Shown here piece after piece: positions 44,600 to 53,584 of a stretch of 64,000 nt of DNA (position 1 is its first letter; each line of letters starts with the position of its first letter). The stretch lies in NCBI RefSeq assembly GCF_022814725.1, contig NZ_CP093442.1:1426001-1490000 (forward strand). The letters are read 5' to 3'. The DNA comes from Bdellovibrio reynosensis. Lineage in GTDB: Bacteria; Bdellovibrionota; Bdellovibrionia; Bdellovibrionales; Bdellovibrionaceae. The notes under the pieces are model-generated. The model had not been told where the DNA came from. It worked only from the letters and a program-made list of their open reading frames with translations, and did not search any database. The translations under genes were made by a program, and so were the position numbers.

Positions 44600-45130
44600 C
44601 TATTCAAGAAGAGAACGAAGCATCCACGCCGTCTTTTCGTGAAGCTGCATACGCTGAGTAAGAAGATCAGCGCTAGCTTCATCACCTGCTTTTTCAACAA
44701 CAGGGAAAATAGAGCGGGCGGTGCGCACCACAGCCTCTTGGCCTTCAACAAGTTGTTGAATCATTTCAGTAGCTGAAGGCACACCGTCGGGTTCTTCAAT
44801 GGAAGTAAGCTTAGAAAACTCTTTATAAGTTCCTGGAGCCGGCATCCCCAAAGAACGGATGCGTTCGGCAATTAAATCTACAGCTGCAGAAAGCTCAGTG
44901 TATTGACCTTCAAACATCACATGCAAAGTCTGAAACTGCGGCCCAGTTACGTTCCAGTGAAAGTTATGAGTTTTAAGATAAAGAGTATAAGAATCAGCCA
45001 ACAAACGAGAAAGCCCTTCAGCAATCTTTTTGCGATCCCCTTCTTTAATACCAATATCAATATTCATGTGAGTCTTAGACATCTGTGATTTAGACGATGC
45101 TTCTTTTTGCTGATCTTTTTTCTTAGCCAT
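44600..45130 (-). CDS. dps: Dps-family ferritin-like DNA-protection protein
   Basis: The ATG at 45130 has AAAGGG upstream and gives a 176-residue protein with a Lys-rich N-terminal tail ([16 protein letters not shown]) that may bind DNA. The inter-subunit ferroxidase ligands are conserved in [20 protein letters not shown] followed by EGQYTEL. Dps dodecamers store iron oxidised by hydrogen peroxide and can coat DNA in stress or attack phase. Length and motifs are normal. Single gene with its own terminator. Confidence 0.93.
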   Translation of the reverse strand: MAKKKDQQKEASSKSQMSKTHMNIDIGIKEGDRKKIAEGLSRLLADSYTLYLKTHNFHWNVTGPQFQTLHVMFEGQYTELSAAVDLIAERIRSLGMPAPGTYKEFSKLTSIEEPDGVPSATEMIQQLVEGQEAVVRTARSIFPVVEKAGDEASADLLTQRMQLHEKTAWMLRSLLE

Positions 45131-45274
45131 ACGAACCCTTTCAACGTGAAAACTAATTCCGTGAAAAAAGCGTAAACTAAAAAACGACCCCAAGCTAATT
45201 GGTTTTCAATTAGAACTGCGCATCCGAAATGGAAGTAAGATAATTTTGACTAACAACACGGGGTCCGAAGGAAA

Positions 45275-45295
45275 AAGCCGGGGGCACCCCGGCTT
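45275..45295 (-). terminator. Intrinsic terminator
   Basis: AAGCCGGGG and CCCCGGCTT pair across a few nt; on the minus strand TTTTTCC follows, just after the stop of the gene at 45303. Confidence 0.9.
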
Positions 45296-45302
45296 AGAAC
45301 GA

Positions 45303-46442
45303 CTAATAATTTGTTTTAGAAACATCTAATACAAACCACATGAGGTGCTCATACAGATCCAAATAATCTGCAGTGTAGGCCGACCCGCCGCCCGCAGTTG
45401 CATGGGCCAAGGCGCTTGCTAAAGCATCAAAAGCAACCGATCCATTTTTGGCACCGTTGGGATGGTTCTTGGCGATGAAATTCACAAGCTTTTGAATTTG
45501 GGCACCCCAGCAGTTGTTAAACTCGCCATTGCTGCTGGCGTTTTCGCACTGTTCACCTAAAGGCCGATAATTGTCGTGATAATTTTTAAGTAGCTCAGTG
45601 ACACTGTATCCATAGTAGTAAACGTAACCCAACACATTTAATGCCATTGAATACTGGTCTTCTTCACAAGTGTATTGGACCACACGATTTCTTTGACATA
45701 TATGACGAACATAGACCGGGAAATAATTTGAAAATTGATTCATTGAATCTAGGATCGTTTGTTTTTTATAGGAACTGCCATCGTGCTCAGTATCTACAAG
45801 GTGAAACAGACATTCTGTCGCGCGACGAACAGCATGGGGGAACTCCGCTTTTAAATCACTAAGATCTCCGCCGCCCTGCTCGCCCGAGTTATCGGCTTGT
45901 CCTAAGCAGTTTTTGCCTTTCTTGTATCTGCCGTATTCCCAATCATCACCGTCTTCAGGCTCTTCTGGAGTTTCAGGTGTTTCAGGAACTTCTGGATTTG
46001 GATCTGCTGGAGGAGCCGGAGGTGCAGGAGGAAGTGGTGGACGAACTCCATTTTTCACGACGTCTTGAACTTGCGCGCACGCAGGCGATTGCAGGCAAGA
46101 TTTTTCATCAACTTGAAATCCGCCAAACTGCGCATAACCTTCAAAAGTCACCGCATCGTCCGTCAGCATTTTCACATAGTAGTAATTATTTTGTTCAACG
46201 CCGTTTTTGAATTCGGTTAAAAGTTCAACCGTAGAATTCGCATAACCATCATTAGCCAAAGAAAACTTATACCAACCATATCCGTGGGCCTTGCCACTAA
46301 TACAGCCGCCAGACCATGAATATTGTGCCGGCGCACCCCACACCAACCCTTGGGGATGGATCACTTCACAAGATTTCGCAGTATTGCTTTCGGCAAAGGA
46401 ATGACTGCAGAATAAAAGAACCAAAACTAAAAACGCTTTCAT
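45303..46442 (-). CDS. Exported protein with MORN-like N-terminus and Pro-rich linker
   Basis: Signal MKAFLVLVLLFCSHSFA; GGAGA precedes the ATG. Residues ~24-75 contain a MORN-like pattern (YSWSGGCISGKAHGYGWYKF). A proline/glutamate linker follows (PPAPPADPNPEVPETPETPE), then a ~210-residue helical C-terminal domain with several Cys residues (CLFHLVDTE, HICQRN, YTCEED, CENASSNGEFNNC) likely in disulfides. I do not recognise that domain. The architecture, two domains joined by a stiff linker, fits a periplasmic or secreted binding protein. Function unknown. Confidence 0.65.
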   Translation of the reverse strand: MKAFLVLVLLFCSHSFAESNTAKSCEVIHPQGLVWGAPAQYSWSGGCISGKAHGYGWYKFSLANDGYANSTVELLTEFKNGVEQNNYYYVKMLTDDAVTFEGYAQFGGFQVDEKSCLQSPACAQVQDVVKNGVRPPLPPAPPAPPADPNPEVPETPETPEEPEDGDDWEYGRYKKGKNCLGQADNSGEQGGGDLSDLKAEFPHAVRRATECLFHLVDTEHDGSSYKKQTILDSMNQFSNYFPVYVRHICQRNRVVQYTCEEDQYSMALNVLGYVYYYGYSVTELLKNYHDNYRPLGEQCENASSNGEFNNCWGAQIQKLVNFIAKNHPNGAKNGSVAFDALASALAHATAGGGSAYTADYLDLYEHLMWFVLDVSKTNY

Positions 46443-46568
46443 TATGTCTCCTAAATGAGACTGCGTTTATAACACTTAGAATAAAATTACAGTTTCTTTT
46501 TAAGAAATTAGCGCGATGTAATAGGAATGCTTCAAGGACAGTTTCTGCAGTTGTCCGCAAAAAGAAAA

Positions 46569-46589
46569 AGCCGAGTTATTAACTCGGCT
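46569..46589 (-). terminator. Intrinsic terminator
   Basis: AGCCGAGTT pairs with AACTCGGCT; on the minus strand TTTTTCTTTTT follows, downstream of the gene at 46640. Confidence 0.9.
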
Positions 46590-46639
46590 CTTTCGTGTTT
46601 CCATTTTCGCTCCTGCGGAGCTACAGCGGACAGACTCTT

Positions 46640-47182
46640 TTAGCGGCGACCAGATTTGATCTTAACTTGTAGCTTAGAGATCAGGTGTACTGCCATTTTT
46701 TCTTGAACTTTACACATCTTAAGTTCGTCACGACGGTATGAACGTTGAGAAGGAGTCAAAGTTCCTGTTTCAAGTTCCATTTCATAATCAAGTTTAGAAG
46801 AACGGATGCCTTCTAATTCTTTCGTTTGTTGTTTGAATAGTTTTGTTACGCCAGAAAGAGGAGCTACTTCGATCCACTCTTCTTTACCGCGATACCAGCT
46901 CACCATTCTTAAGAAACGAGCTTTGTTTTTAGCCAAAGTGAATTTTGGATAACCTTGGTCGTTCAACTCTAAGATGTTTTCAATTTCATCAAGGTTTAGA
47001 TCGTCTTCTTCACCTTCCATAAGAAGGTTGCCAGGCATTGTCGCTAAAACAGCTTCAACTTCTGAGTCATCCATGTCTGCTTCAAAGGCAGACGTTTTTT
47101 TCATCTCTTTTTCGTTTTCTAAGTCCAAGTCTAAGTCAGAATCGATTTCTTCCACTTGCGTACCGTTGCCTGGATTGATCAA
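46640..47182 (-). CDS. Acidic hypothetical protein
   Basis: A TTG at 47182 is chosen since GGGGAGG lies 6 nt upstream; an ATG-ATG at 47209 has no such site. The 180-residue product has a highly acidic N-terminal third (EEIDSDLDLDLENEKEMKK, GEEDDLNLDEIENILELNDQ) and a basic C-terminal part (SQRSYRRDELKMCKVQEKM, LQVKIKSGRR). No signal peptide, no family recognised. The charge asymmetry suggests a protein- or nucleic-acid-binding role, but this is only a guess. Monocistronic with a terminator. Confidence 0.65.
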   Translation of the reverse strand: MINPGNGTQVEEIDSDLDLDLENEKEMKKTSAFEADMDDSEVEAVLATMPGNLLMEGEEDDLNLDEIENILELNDQGYPKFTLAKNKARFLRMVSWYRGKEEWIEVAPLSGVTKLFKQQTKELEGIRSSKLDYEMELETGTLTPSQRSYRRDELKMCKVQEKMAVHLISKLQVKIKSGRR

Positions 47183-47450
47183 AGCGAGCCTCCCCAAAAA
47201 GTGCATCAATAAAGATAGTGATTCAAAGTGGGCACAGTTATATCGCAGTTTTCAAAATGACACAATATGTTACTTTGGATCGAAGAAGATGTAAATTTTG
47301 CCCGGATCAAATCATGCAAAAAAACGCTATGAAATTTCGTGGTTTTTCAGAGGGAAAATGCATTTTTTCCCTGCCGAAAAAACCCATCGCTTTGCCACAG
47401 AAATAAATTTCATGGAAACACTTTAGACAGATTTTCAGGATCGAACTTGT

Positions 47451-47945
47451 TTATTTTTCCACCACAATATCAACCCTAAAATTACCCAGCTTCTTCCAAA
47501 ATCTTGAGGCCGAAGCAACCACTTCAATAGAGTGAACCGGACGTCCATCAAACACCGCAACGCGGGTGTATCCTTCTTTTAATTCGCCCGGCAGAACCTC
47601 GTCACTAAAGACCGATCCATAATCGGCATAATGAATAAGGACCTGCTTGATTTCGATATTGTTTTGTAAACCCACGATACGAATCTGGGTGACCTGATTG
47701 AAATCAGGACGCGTATAAAAGGCATTGCGACGAGCTTTAAAGCGACCGGTGTCCCCCTCGCCGATTGAATAACTATAACGTTCCTTAGGGCGATTTTTAT
47801 CATCTGGCGGACGAGGTGCGGGAGCCGGAGGCGCCGGTGGATAAGGGTCCCCCTCGCTGGGATTATCAGGCAAAGGCCGGGGCAGTTGAGAAAAACCAGG
47901 TGTCGCAGAGAAAACAAATAAGAGAACTAAGAGCCACTGAGCCAT
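47451..47945 (-). CDS. Exported protein with Pro-rich N-terminal linker
   Basis: The 164-residue precursor has signal MAQWLLVLLFVFSATPGFS, a proline-rich stretch (DPYPPAPPAPAPRPPDDK), and a ~95-residue beta-rich domain (VTQIRIVGLQNNIEIKQVLI, RVAVFDGRPVHSIEVVASA) resembling a small jelly-roll or discoidin-like sandwich. No Cys. Family not recognised; the layout suggests a periplasmic or surface ligand-binding module. A 9-bp inverted repeat flanks its leader. Confidence 0.6.
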   Translation of the reverse strand: MAQWLLVLLFVFSATPGFSQLPRPLPDNPSEGDPYPPAPPAPAPRPPDDKNRPKERYSYSIGEGDTGRFKARRNAFYTRPDFNQVTQIRIVGLQNNIEIKQVLIHYADYGSVFSDEVLPGELKEGYTRVAVFDGRPVHSIEVVASASRFWKKLGNFRVDIVVEK

Positions 47946-47985
47946 ACAGGTCGCCTTTCGTTTTTTATTAAACTAAGCGACCTGT
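47946..47985 (-). promoter_or_regulatory. Inverted repeat in the leader of the gene at 47451
   Basis: ACAGGTCGC (47946-47954) and GCGACCTGT (47977-47985) are perfect complements separated by 22 AT-rich nt, directly before the start codon. Operator or leader hairpin. Confidence 0.4.
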
Positions 47986-48024
47986 AAGTGATTTGAAATA
48001 AATGTGCAAATGACGTGTGGGAAA

Positions 48025-48798
48025 TCAATCCCAGCGCAAATGTTTCACGGATTCACCGGAATCACGAAGCTCACGAAGAGCGTCAATGCCGATGCTTAGA
48101 TGCTTATCTACAAAATTCGCAGTGACTCGTTTATCACTTTCTTCTGTTTTTACACCTTCAGGAATCATCGGATTGTCTGACACTAGCAACAAGGCACCGC
48201 GCGGGATTTCATTAACGAAACCTGTTACGAAGATCGTCGCTGTTTCCATATCCACAGCCATGGCGCGGGTTTTTACCAAATAATCCTTGAAAGTTTCATC
48301 ATGTTCCCACACACGGCGGTTCGTGGTGTACACGGTCCCCGTCCAATAATCGCACTGATGTTTGGCGATCATCGATGAAACAGCTTTCTGTAAACGGAAT
48401 GAAGGCAATGCTGGGATTTCTTCAGGAAGGTATTCGTTACTTGTTCCCTCACCCCGGATGGCAGCGATCGGAAGAATAAAGTCACCCAGTTGGTTTTTCT
48501 TTTTTAAGCCGCCGCATTTACCTAAAAACAAGGCTGCTTTAGGATTGATAGCGGTTAAAAGATCCATACAAGTAGCGGCAAGAGCACTGCCCATACCGAA
48601 ATTCATAATCGTGATGTTTTCAGCAGTCGCCGTTTGCATCGGTTTGTCTTGGCCCATCACAGGCACATCGAATCTTTCTGCAAACATTTTTACGTAATTA
48701 CTAAAATTCGTAAGCAAGATGTACTGGCCAAATTCTGAAAGTGGGACCCCTGTGTAACGAGGCAGCCAGTTATCTACAATTTCTTTTTTCGTCTTCAT
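48025..48798 (-). CDS. amn: AMP nucleosidase (short form)
   Basis: Hydrolyses AMP to adenine and ribose 5-phosphate. The 257-residue protein has the nucleoside phosphorylase fold: ITIMNFGMGSALAATCMDLL, ALFLGKCGGLKKKNQLGDFI, and AVDMETATIFVTGFVNEIPR with the substrate-binding Met-Glu, then LLLVSDNPMIPEGVK. The short form lacks the N-terminal regulatory domain of E. coli Amn (~480 residues). AAGGA precedes the ATG. A purine nucleoside phosphorylase is the alternative. Salvage of prey nucleotides is a plausible role. Divergent from the M23 gene. Confidence 0.8.
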   Translation of the reverse strand: MKTKKEIVDNWLPRYTGVPLSEFGQYILLTNFSNYVKMFAERFDVPVMGQDKPMQTATAENITIMNFGMGSALAATCMDLLTAINPKAALFLGKCGGLKKKNQLGDFILPIAAIRGEGTSNEYLPEEIPALPSFRLQKAVSSMIAKHQCDYWTGTVYTTNRRVWEHDETFKDYLVKTRAMAVDMETATIFVTGFVNEIPRGALLLVSDNPMIPEGVKTEESDKRVTANFVDKHLSIGIDALRELRDSGESVKHLRWD

Positions 48799-48889
48799 TT
48801 TATTCCTTCAATTTTCATTCGATAAATCAATGATCCAAGGTAACACGTCTTTTTAGGGAATAAAAGGCTCCTTAATATTTGTTCGGTGC

Positions 48890-48950
48890 AAAATGATATG
48901 TATGGGCTTCGGTCAAAGTGGTGACAAATTCTGGCTCTGTATATCATTTT
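48890..48950. promoter_or_regulatory. Widely spaced 10-bp inverted repeat between divergent genes
   Basis: AAAATGATAT (48890-48899) and ATATCATTTT (48941-48950) are perfect complements 41 nt apart, in the 257-nt gap between amn and the M23 peptidase gene. The position suits a shared regulator site; nothing else is evident in the gap. Confidence 0.35.
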
Positions 48951-49055
48951 TTCCCTCTCTGGGACATAAGAAGAAATACAGTCGATTTTAGGGTCAAAAA
49001 GCAGTGGCGTGCTCTTCGCAAAAAGGACAGGACGGAGAGAAATTGGAGGACACTT

Positions 49056-50108
49056 ATGAAGCACGTAATCTTAGCTGTTTTAGGAAGCGTATTAGTTTTC
49101 TCAGCCACTTCGGCTGTCGCCTCCCCTGCTGATGAGGCCTCTACTTTATATCTTGAAGTTAAAAGGCAGACTTACGTTTTCCTTCCTCAAGATTTAGGAG
49201 CTGGCATTCGTGCTTTAGTCCCTGCTATGGCTTTACCAGAAGAATCCATTATCGCTATCGACATGCAACTTCTGGAAAGAACTGTGGAGCTTGATAAAAA
49301 CGAACCTCACCGCATTCGCTATCCCTTTGTTCCACCAGGAAAATCCCAGGCCGTGACGCCCGCTAGAGGCTGGGTGTGCGGTGCACGTATCGTGGACATC
49401 AATGATGAAGACTTACGTGAACTTGAAGATGCCGATCGCACTGATTTCTGTTTTTCTATTTCAAAACTAAGCGAGCTTGAAGCCTTAGAAAGCAACCATG
49501 AAGCGACAATCGCTTCGTTTAAACAGTTCCAAAAAAAGGGTGACAGCGGTTTACTTTCAGCTTTAGTGCAAAGAATTCGCGACATTCGTTTTAACGAGCC
49601 GACTGTAGACTTAGTGACAGCGACGGCGCTTATTAGCCCCTTAAAAGATTGCTCAGTGGGTTGCTTAAAGGCGACCAGTGAATTTGGCCCGCGCAGACAT
49701 CCGGTATTAAAACGTAAACGCATGCACAAAGGGATTGATTTACGTGCCGCCGACGGAACAGAAGTCGTCAGCGTATTGCCTGGTAAAGTTCTTGCGATCC
49801 GTACTGAAAAGCGTGGTAAAAAAATCAAAGGCTACGGTCATTACATTATCGTTGTGCATCCTGCTGCAAAACTTGAAACCAAGTACGCCCATCTGTCTCA
49901 GTTTAAAGTGAAAAATGGATCGAAGCTTGATCAAGGACAGTTGATCGCTCTTTCAGGAAGCTCTGGAATCGGGACGGGTCCCCACCTTCACTTTGAAACT
50001 TTAGTACCCGGGGGAAAGGGCTATGCCCCGACGAACCCTCGTCGATTCCTTGCAGGACTGCTTGATTCAGTTGCCGCGTTTTTTAACTTCTTGTCTGTGA
50101 AAGCTTAA
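49056..50108 (+). CDS. Exported M23-family peptidoglycan endopeptidase
   Basis: The ATG at 49056 has a strong site (TTGGAGGACACTT) and yields signal MKHVILAVLGSVLVFSATSAVA; a longer frame lacks one. The ~120-residue LytM/M23 domain is at the C-terminus: SEFGPRRHPVLKRKRMHKGI followed by DLRAADGTEV (HxxxD zinc ligands), YAHLS, and GIGTGPHLHFETL (HxH). The N-terminal ~190 residues are of unknown fold with a Cys pair. These zinc enzymes cut cross-links in peptidoglycan; in a predator either its own or the prey wall could be the target. 3' end overlaps the convergent matrixin gene by 26 nt. Confidence 0.9.
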   Translation: MKHVILAVLGSVLVFSATSAVASPADEASTLYLEVKRQTYVFLPQDLGAGIRALVPAMALPEESIIAIDMQLLERTVELDKNEPHRIRYPFVPPGKSQAVTPARGWVCGARIVDINDEDLRELEDADRTDFCFSISKLSELEALESNHEATIASFKQFQKKGDSGLLSALVQRIRDIRFNEPTVDLVTATALISPLKDCSVGCLKATSEFGPRRHPVLKRKRMHKGIDLRAADGTEVVSVLPGKVLAIRTEKRGKKIKGYGHYIIVVHPAAKLETKYAHLSQFKVKNGSKLDQGQLIALSGSSGIGTGPHLHFETLVPGGKGYAPTNPRRFLAGLLDSVAAFFNFLSVKA

Positions 50109-50808
50109 AGCGCAATTTGCTATAGATTAATAACGGTAATAACAACGCCAAACAGGCCCACCACATGGTTGAACCATTTGTAGGTGGGTTTTGTTTTACT
50201 AAGCCACAGCCCATGATGGGATCACCTGAAAGTTCATCTTTAGGGTATAAGTAACTCATTCCGTCCATATCGTCTTGCGCTAGGCCCAAGGATGTTTTTA
50301 AGGTCGCATCGTAATACATCAGTGCGGTTGAATCTCCGGAATGCCCAAGGCCCAGAATATGGCCGATTTCGTGGGCCAAAATAATTAATAGCTTTTCGCG
50401 ATCAAAGGTGGCGATGTTCGCAGCCCCGGATGATGCATTTAAAATCAAAGCACCACCAGAAATCACACCTCCGATGGTTTGAATGGAAGCCGCACCGGGA
50501 ATGCTATCTTGATCTCCGGGAAAATTTGTATCGCAGTAAACCGTGGTGGGATTTCCATAAGTGGTACTTGTTGTGCTTGTACCGTAGCTGACTTTGACGT
50601 TGCTGGTGGGCACATTGTTCCACACTTCCGCTGCTTCAGAAATAATTCCCGGCACATCGATACCTGCAGGGCAATTGGCCGTATTGACATCCAACTTAAC
50701 ATTGCTGCTAGCCCAGCCATACATGTTCGAGTTGCTTGAAAGCATCAAGGTGAAAGCCTGCGCAGAGGGAGTCAAAAGTAATAAAAAAAGACCTAACACA
50801 GGTTTCAT
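50083..50808 (-). CDS. Matrixin-like metalloprotease with C-terminal sorting-type tail
   Basis: The 241-residue precursor has a signal peptide (LGLFLLLLTPSAQA) and the zinc motif HEIGHILGLGH (His146 onward) with the Met-turn ALMYYD. The C-terminus is tripartite: GCG motif (MGCGLVKQ), Pro/Gly-rich spacer, a hydrophobic helix (WWACLALLLPLLIYSKL) and a basic tail. That is the layout of MYXO-CTERM/GlyGly-CTERM-like sorting signals, in which the helix is removed on export. CGGAGGA precedes the ATG, which overlaps the stop of the barrel gene by 1 nt, so they are co-expressed. Confidence 0.85.
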   Translation of the reverse strand: MKPVLGLFLLLLTPSAQAFTLMLSSNSNMYGWASSNVKLDVNTANCPAGIDVPGIISEAAEVWNNVPTSNVKVSYGTSTTSTTYGNPTTVYCDTNFPGDQDSIPGAASIQTIGGVISGGALILNASSGAANIATFDREKLLIILAHEIGHILGLGHSGDSTALMYYDATLKTSLGLAQDDMDGMSYLYPKDELSGDPIMGCGLVKQNPPTNGSTMWWACLALLLPLLIYSKLRFKLSQTRS

Positions 50809-51404
50809 TAGAATCCTCCGAACAAATAAGCGTAACTAAGAAAAAAGTTTTGCGACCGTTTGTCTGAGCTTAAGAAGTTTTCAAAAATAAGATCAAATGC
50901 CAGGCGACCTTTCGTAAGTTCATAGGCGACCCCCGCAGTAACCGTGAAAGAATGAATCGCGACAGCACGCCCAGGTAGTGCAAAAGTCGAATAACCATTG
51001 CCATTGTTCAGCTGCTTAGAGCCACCATTACCTTTGATATCATGACGTAAAATTCCTGGTGCTACCGACCATTCCCAGTCATCAGAAAAATTTTGGCCAA
51101 AGGCCACGTTGATGTGAGTCAGGGTGTTCTTCGCTGCCCCGTCGGTGGAATCCCGGGGTATCAAAGTATAAGAAAGCTGCGGACTGATAAACCAGTTCGA
51201 GTTCAAAGACCAATCTTGTTTAAGATAAATAGGATAACTTGAAGTTCCGAATAATCCAGTAGACCCGGTAGCACTATTGACGGTGCGGTTAAAGGCATTT
51301 TGTGAATAGAAGCCGACTCCTAAATAAAGGCCGCGGTCTTTGAAGGCTGTGGCTGTTGAAAGAGATAATAGAATACTCCCGCAAAGGAAAATTTGTTTAA
51401 ACAA
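50808..51404 (-). CDS. Outer-membrane beta-barrel protein
   Basis: A TTG at 51404 is preferred, since GGAG lies 6 nt upstream; the ATG at 51416 contains that site within its own coding sequence. The product (~198 residues) starts with a signal peptide (FLCGSILLSLSTATA) and continues as alternating strands (RGLYLGVGFYSQNAFNR, WFISPQLSYTLIPRD, INVAFGQNFSDDWEWSVAPG) ending NFFLSYAYLFGGF, a typical barrel C-terminus. It precedes the matrixin gene with 1-nt overlap. Role unknown. Confidence 0.7.
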   Translation of the reverse strand: MFKQIFLCGSILLSLSTATAFKDRGLYLGVGFYSQNAFNRTVNSATGSTGLFGTSSYPIYLKQDWSLNSNWFISPQLSYTLIPRDSTDGAAKNTLTHINVAFGQNFSDDWEWSVAPGILRHDIKGNGGSKQLNNGNGYSTFALPGRAVAIHSFTVTAGVAYELTKGRLAFDLIFENFLSSDKRSQNFFLSYAYLFGGF

Positions 51405-51576
51405 GCCTGGCTCCATCCTTGAAGGTTTTACTCATGGTGATTTTTTAGGGGCTATTAGGTCAAGGATAAAACATTACAAAAACTTATTCCAAAAATGCAG
51501 CCATTTCGCAGGAGTTTGCTTGTCACTCTTCTTACGAAAGCTTATGTAACGGGCGGATTATTAATCGGGGAAAAAC

Positions 51577-53301
51577 ATGAAATTTTTCAGTCTTCTGACA
51601 TTCGTTTTATTATTCGGTTTCTGTGCATGGGGTTATAACTGCAAAGAGCTTTACGTTAAAGGCCATGCTGATCCTCGCTTCCCGGCGGGACTTGACTGCA
51701 AGCTTGAAAAGAAATTCGACGTCAGCGGGGTTCCAGTTCATATATATCAATACACGAAGGACTTCCCTCAACATCCGGAAGATTTGCAATTTGCTTATCG
51801 CGCAACACAAGTTTTTCATGATGTTTACAACACCATCGTTCGCGTGAACCCGGAACTTTATCCGCGTTTAAGATTCACGGGCTTAAATTTTATTTTAACG
51901 GATCACCCACCCGAAGACACTGAAATCGCGAAAGTGCAAATCGGTCACGCCCAAGAGGGCGAACTGTGCCCGATCATCGTTTATGCTGCAAATCTTCGTA
52001 AAGAATCACCGGATTATCAGAAACAGGAACTTGCCCACGAAATCTTTCACTGTGTCCAGGATTTAGTATGGCAAGAGAAGATGAATGTACCAAAAGCGAT
52101 TCGTTCTTGGTGGTCTGAAGGTACGGCTGTTTGGTTTAGTAATTTGGTTTATCCTTCTAATAATCAAGAATCTTATTGGAATGCTTCCTACAGCTTTGAT
52201 GATAACTTGGTCGAACAAAAAGAGCCTTATGCAGCGTATTTGTTCTTTCAATCCGTTTCTCAATCTTGGTTGGGTTTACAGGGCGTGATCAGCCTGATTA
52301 AGGATATGCCCATTTCTGGGACTTCAGATGATCAAGCCAAGGCTGTTTTAGATACTCCTTCAATGAATCTTCTTTGGCATACCTTCGCTGAAGAAATCAC
52401 CAGCAGTCGCATTTTAGATTTTAATGGGAAGCACATTGTGACTTCTGTCATTGGCGAGCCCGAAGAAGAAGACATTGAAGAAGGTGAAGATGTTTTGGAA
52501 TGGGACCTTGCACCTTTAACTATGCAAGTGACTGAACTAAAAGTGCCAGCGCAATCGATCACCTATATTGAAAATCTAACTGAAAGTTACAACAATCCTA
52601 TTTCTTTCCGTAACTCTGGTGCCGGCATGTGGGGGCAGCTATTCCCAAACTGGCCTTATGCGATTGATACTTCGTGCAAGAAGAACACGCATTTCGTAAA
52701 TATGCTTTCTTCTTATGCCGGTCAAAATGATTCAGGCGTTCCCGAAAACTTTAAAGTAAGAATCAAATCACAAAAAACTGAATGCAAGTGCATTGATGCG
52801 GAACAATTCGATCCATGCCTTTATGGCAACTACAAAATCGATCCAAAATCCATCGACAATATGTTCAGACGAATTTTCCAGGACAAGAAATTCACCGTCG
52901 TGCAATCATCAGGTGGATATGATCTGATGATCACCGGAACTCAGCGCTTTAACTTCACCCAAACTGGCTTCACGGCTGCAGTAATTCTTCACGACGACGA
53001 CCACGGCGATATCAAAGCCAGCGTTTCCTTAGACGGAACAACGGATGCCATCGCTAAACACCCGAAAAAAGGTGAACTGTGTTTTTCAGACATCGGCGAT
53101 GAATACAACATCAAAATCCGCGTGGAATTCCCACAGGGTGTTGCAGAATCAGAACAACCGTATTCACACTTCCAAGACTTAGCCGCAGAAGGCCCGATGA
53201 AATACACGTGCAACTCAAACGAACTGACTTTGCTCCGCCCACTTCCAACTGGCGAAGACGGCGCCACAGAATGGATTCCAATAGTTTTCAAACGCAAGTA
53301 A
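51577..53301 (+). CDS. Exported gluzincin-like metalloprotease candidate
   Basis: The 574-residue precursor has signal MKFFSLLTFVLLFGFCAWG. Residues 154-158 are HEIFH in QELAHEIFHCVQD, and Glu181 in WWSEGTAVWFSNL is placed as the third zinc ligand, the HExxH...E layout of gluzincins. The domain around it is not one I can name. The C-terminal ~300 residues are beta-rich with many Cys residues (ECKCIDAEQFDPCLYG) and unrecognised. Gene ends 7 nt before repeat family A copy 2. Protease activity is inferred from the motif only. Confidence 0.65.
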   Translation: MKFFSLLTFVLLFGFCAWGYNCKELYVKGHADPRFPAGLDCKLEKKFDVSGVPVHIYQYTKDFPQHPEDLQFAYRATQVFHDVYNTIVRVNPELYPRLRFTGLNFILTDHPPEDTEIAKVQIGHAQEGELCPIIVYAANLRKESPDYQKQELAHEIFHCVQDLVWQEKMNVPKAIRSWWSEGTAVWFSNLVYPSNNQESYWNASYSFDDNLVEQKEPYAAYLFFQSVSQSWLGLQGVISLIKDMPISGTSDDQAKAVLDTPSMNLLWHTFAEEITSSRILDFNGKHIVTSVIGEPEEEDIEEGEDVLEWDLAPLTMQVTELKVPAQSITYIENLTESYNNPISFRNSGAGMWGQLFPNWPYAIDTSCKKNTHFVNMLSSYAGQNDSGVPENFKVRIKSQKTECKCIDAEQFDPCLYGNYKIDPKSIDNMFRRIFQDKKFTVVQSSGGYDLMITGTQRFNFTQTGFTAAVILHDDDHGDIKASVSLDGTTDAIAKHPKKGELCFSDIGDEYNIKIRVEFPQGVAESEQPYSHFQDLAAEGPMKYTCNSNELTLLRPLPTGEDGATEWIPIVFKRK

Positions 53302-53308
53302 CGTCTAA

Positions 53309-53431
53309 GGCGAATCAAAAGTGTCCATATGCAAGGCGGAGGATCTTTCGCGAAACGCAGGCGTAGCAGCGCTACGTCGAAGTGAAGCGAAAGACCGCAC
53401 AACGCAGTCAGATGGGCGCTTTTCATTCGCC
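53309..53431. repeat. Structured repeat family A, copy 2
   Basis: Outer arms GGCGAATCAAAAG and CTTTTCATTCGCC pair with one mismatch. Conserved core blocks GCAAGGCGGAGGAT (53331-53344) and ACCGCACAACGCAGTC (53394-53409) enclose TCTTTCGC/GCGAAAGA and CGTAGC/GCTACG stems. Starts 7 nt after the stop at 53301. The rest of the 283-nt gap (53432-53584) shows only a likely promoter region. Confidence 0.85.
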
Positions 53432-53584
53432 GCTCGCCGTCTTTGGTGGAACGATGTGAACGTTCGCGGAATCTTCGTGCGATTGCTGTAGCGCATGCCT
53501 ACTTTCTTTGAAATGTTAGAGTAAATACTTGTAGTTTAGCTCCCCCTGGCCTACCACAGGCAAAATTTACACGAGGGGAAGTAA

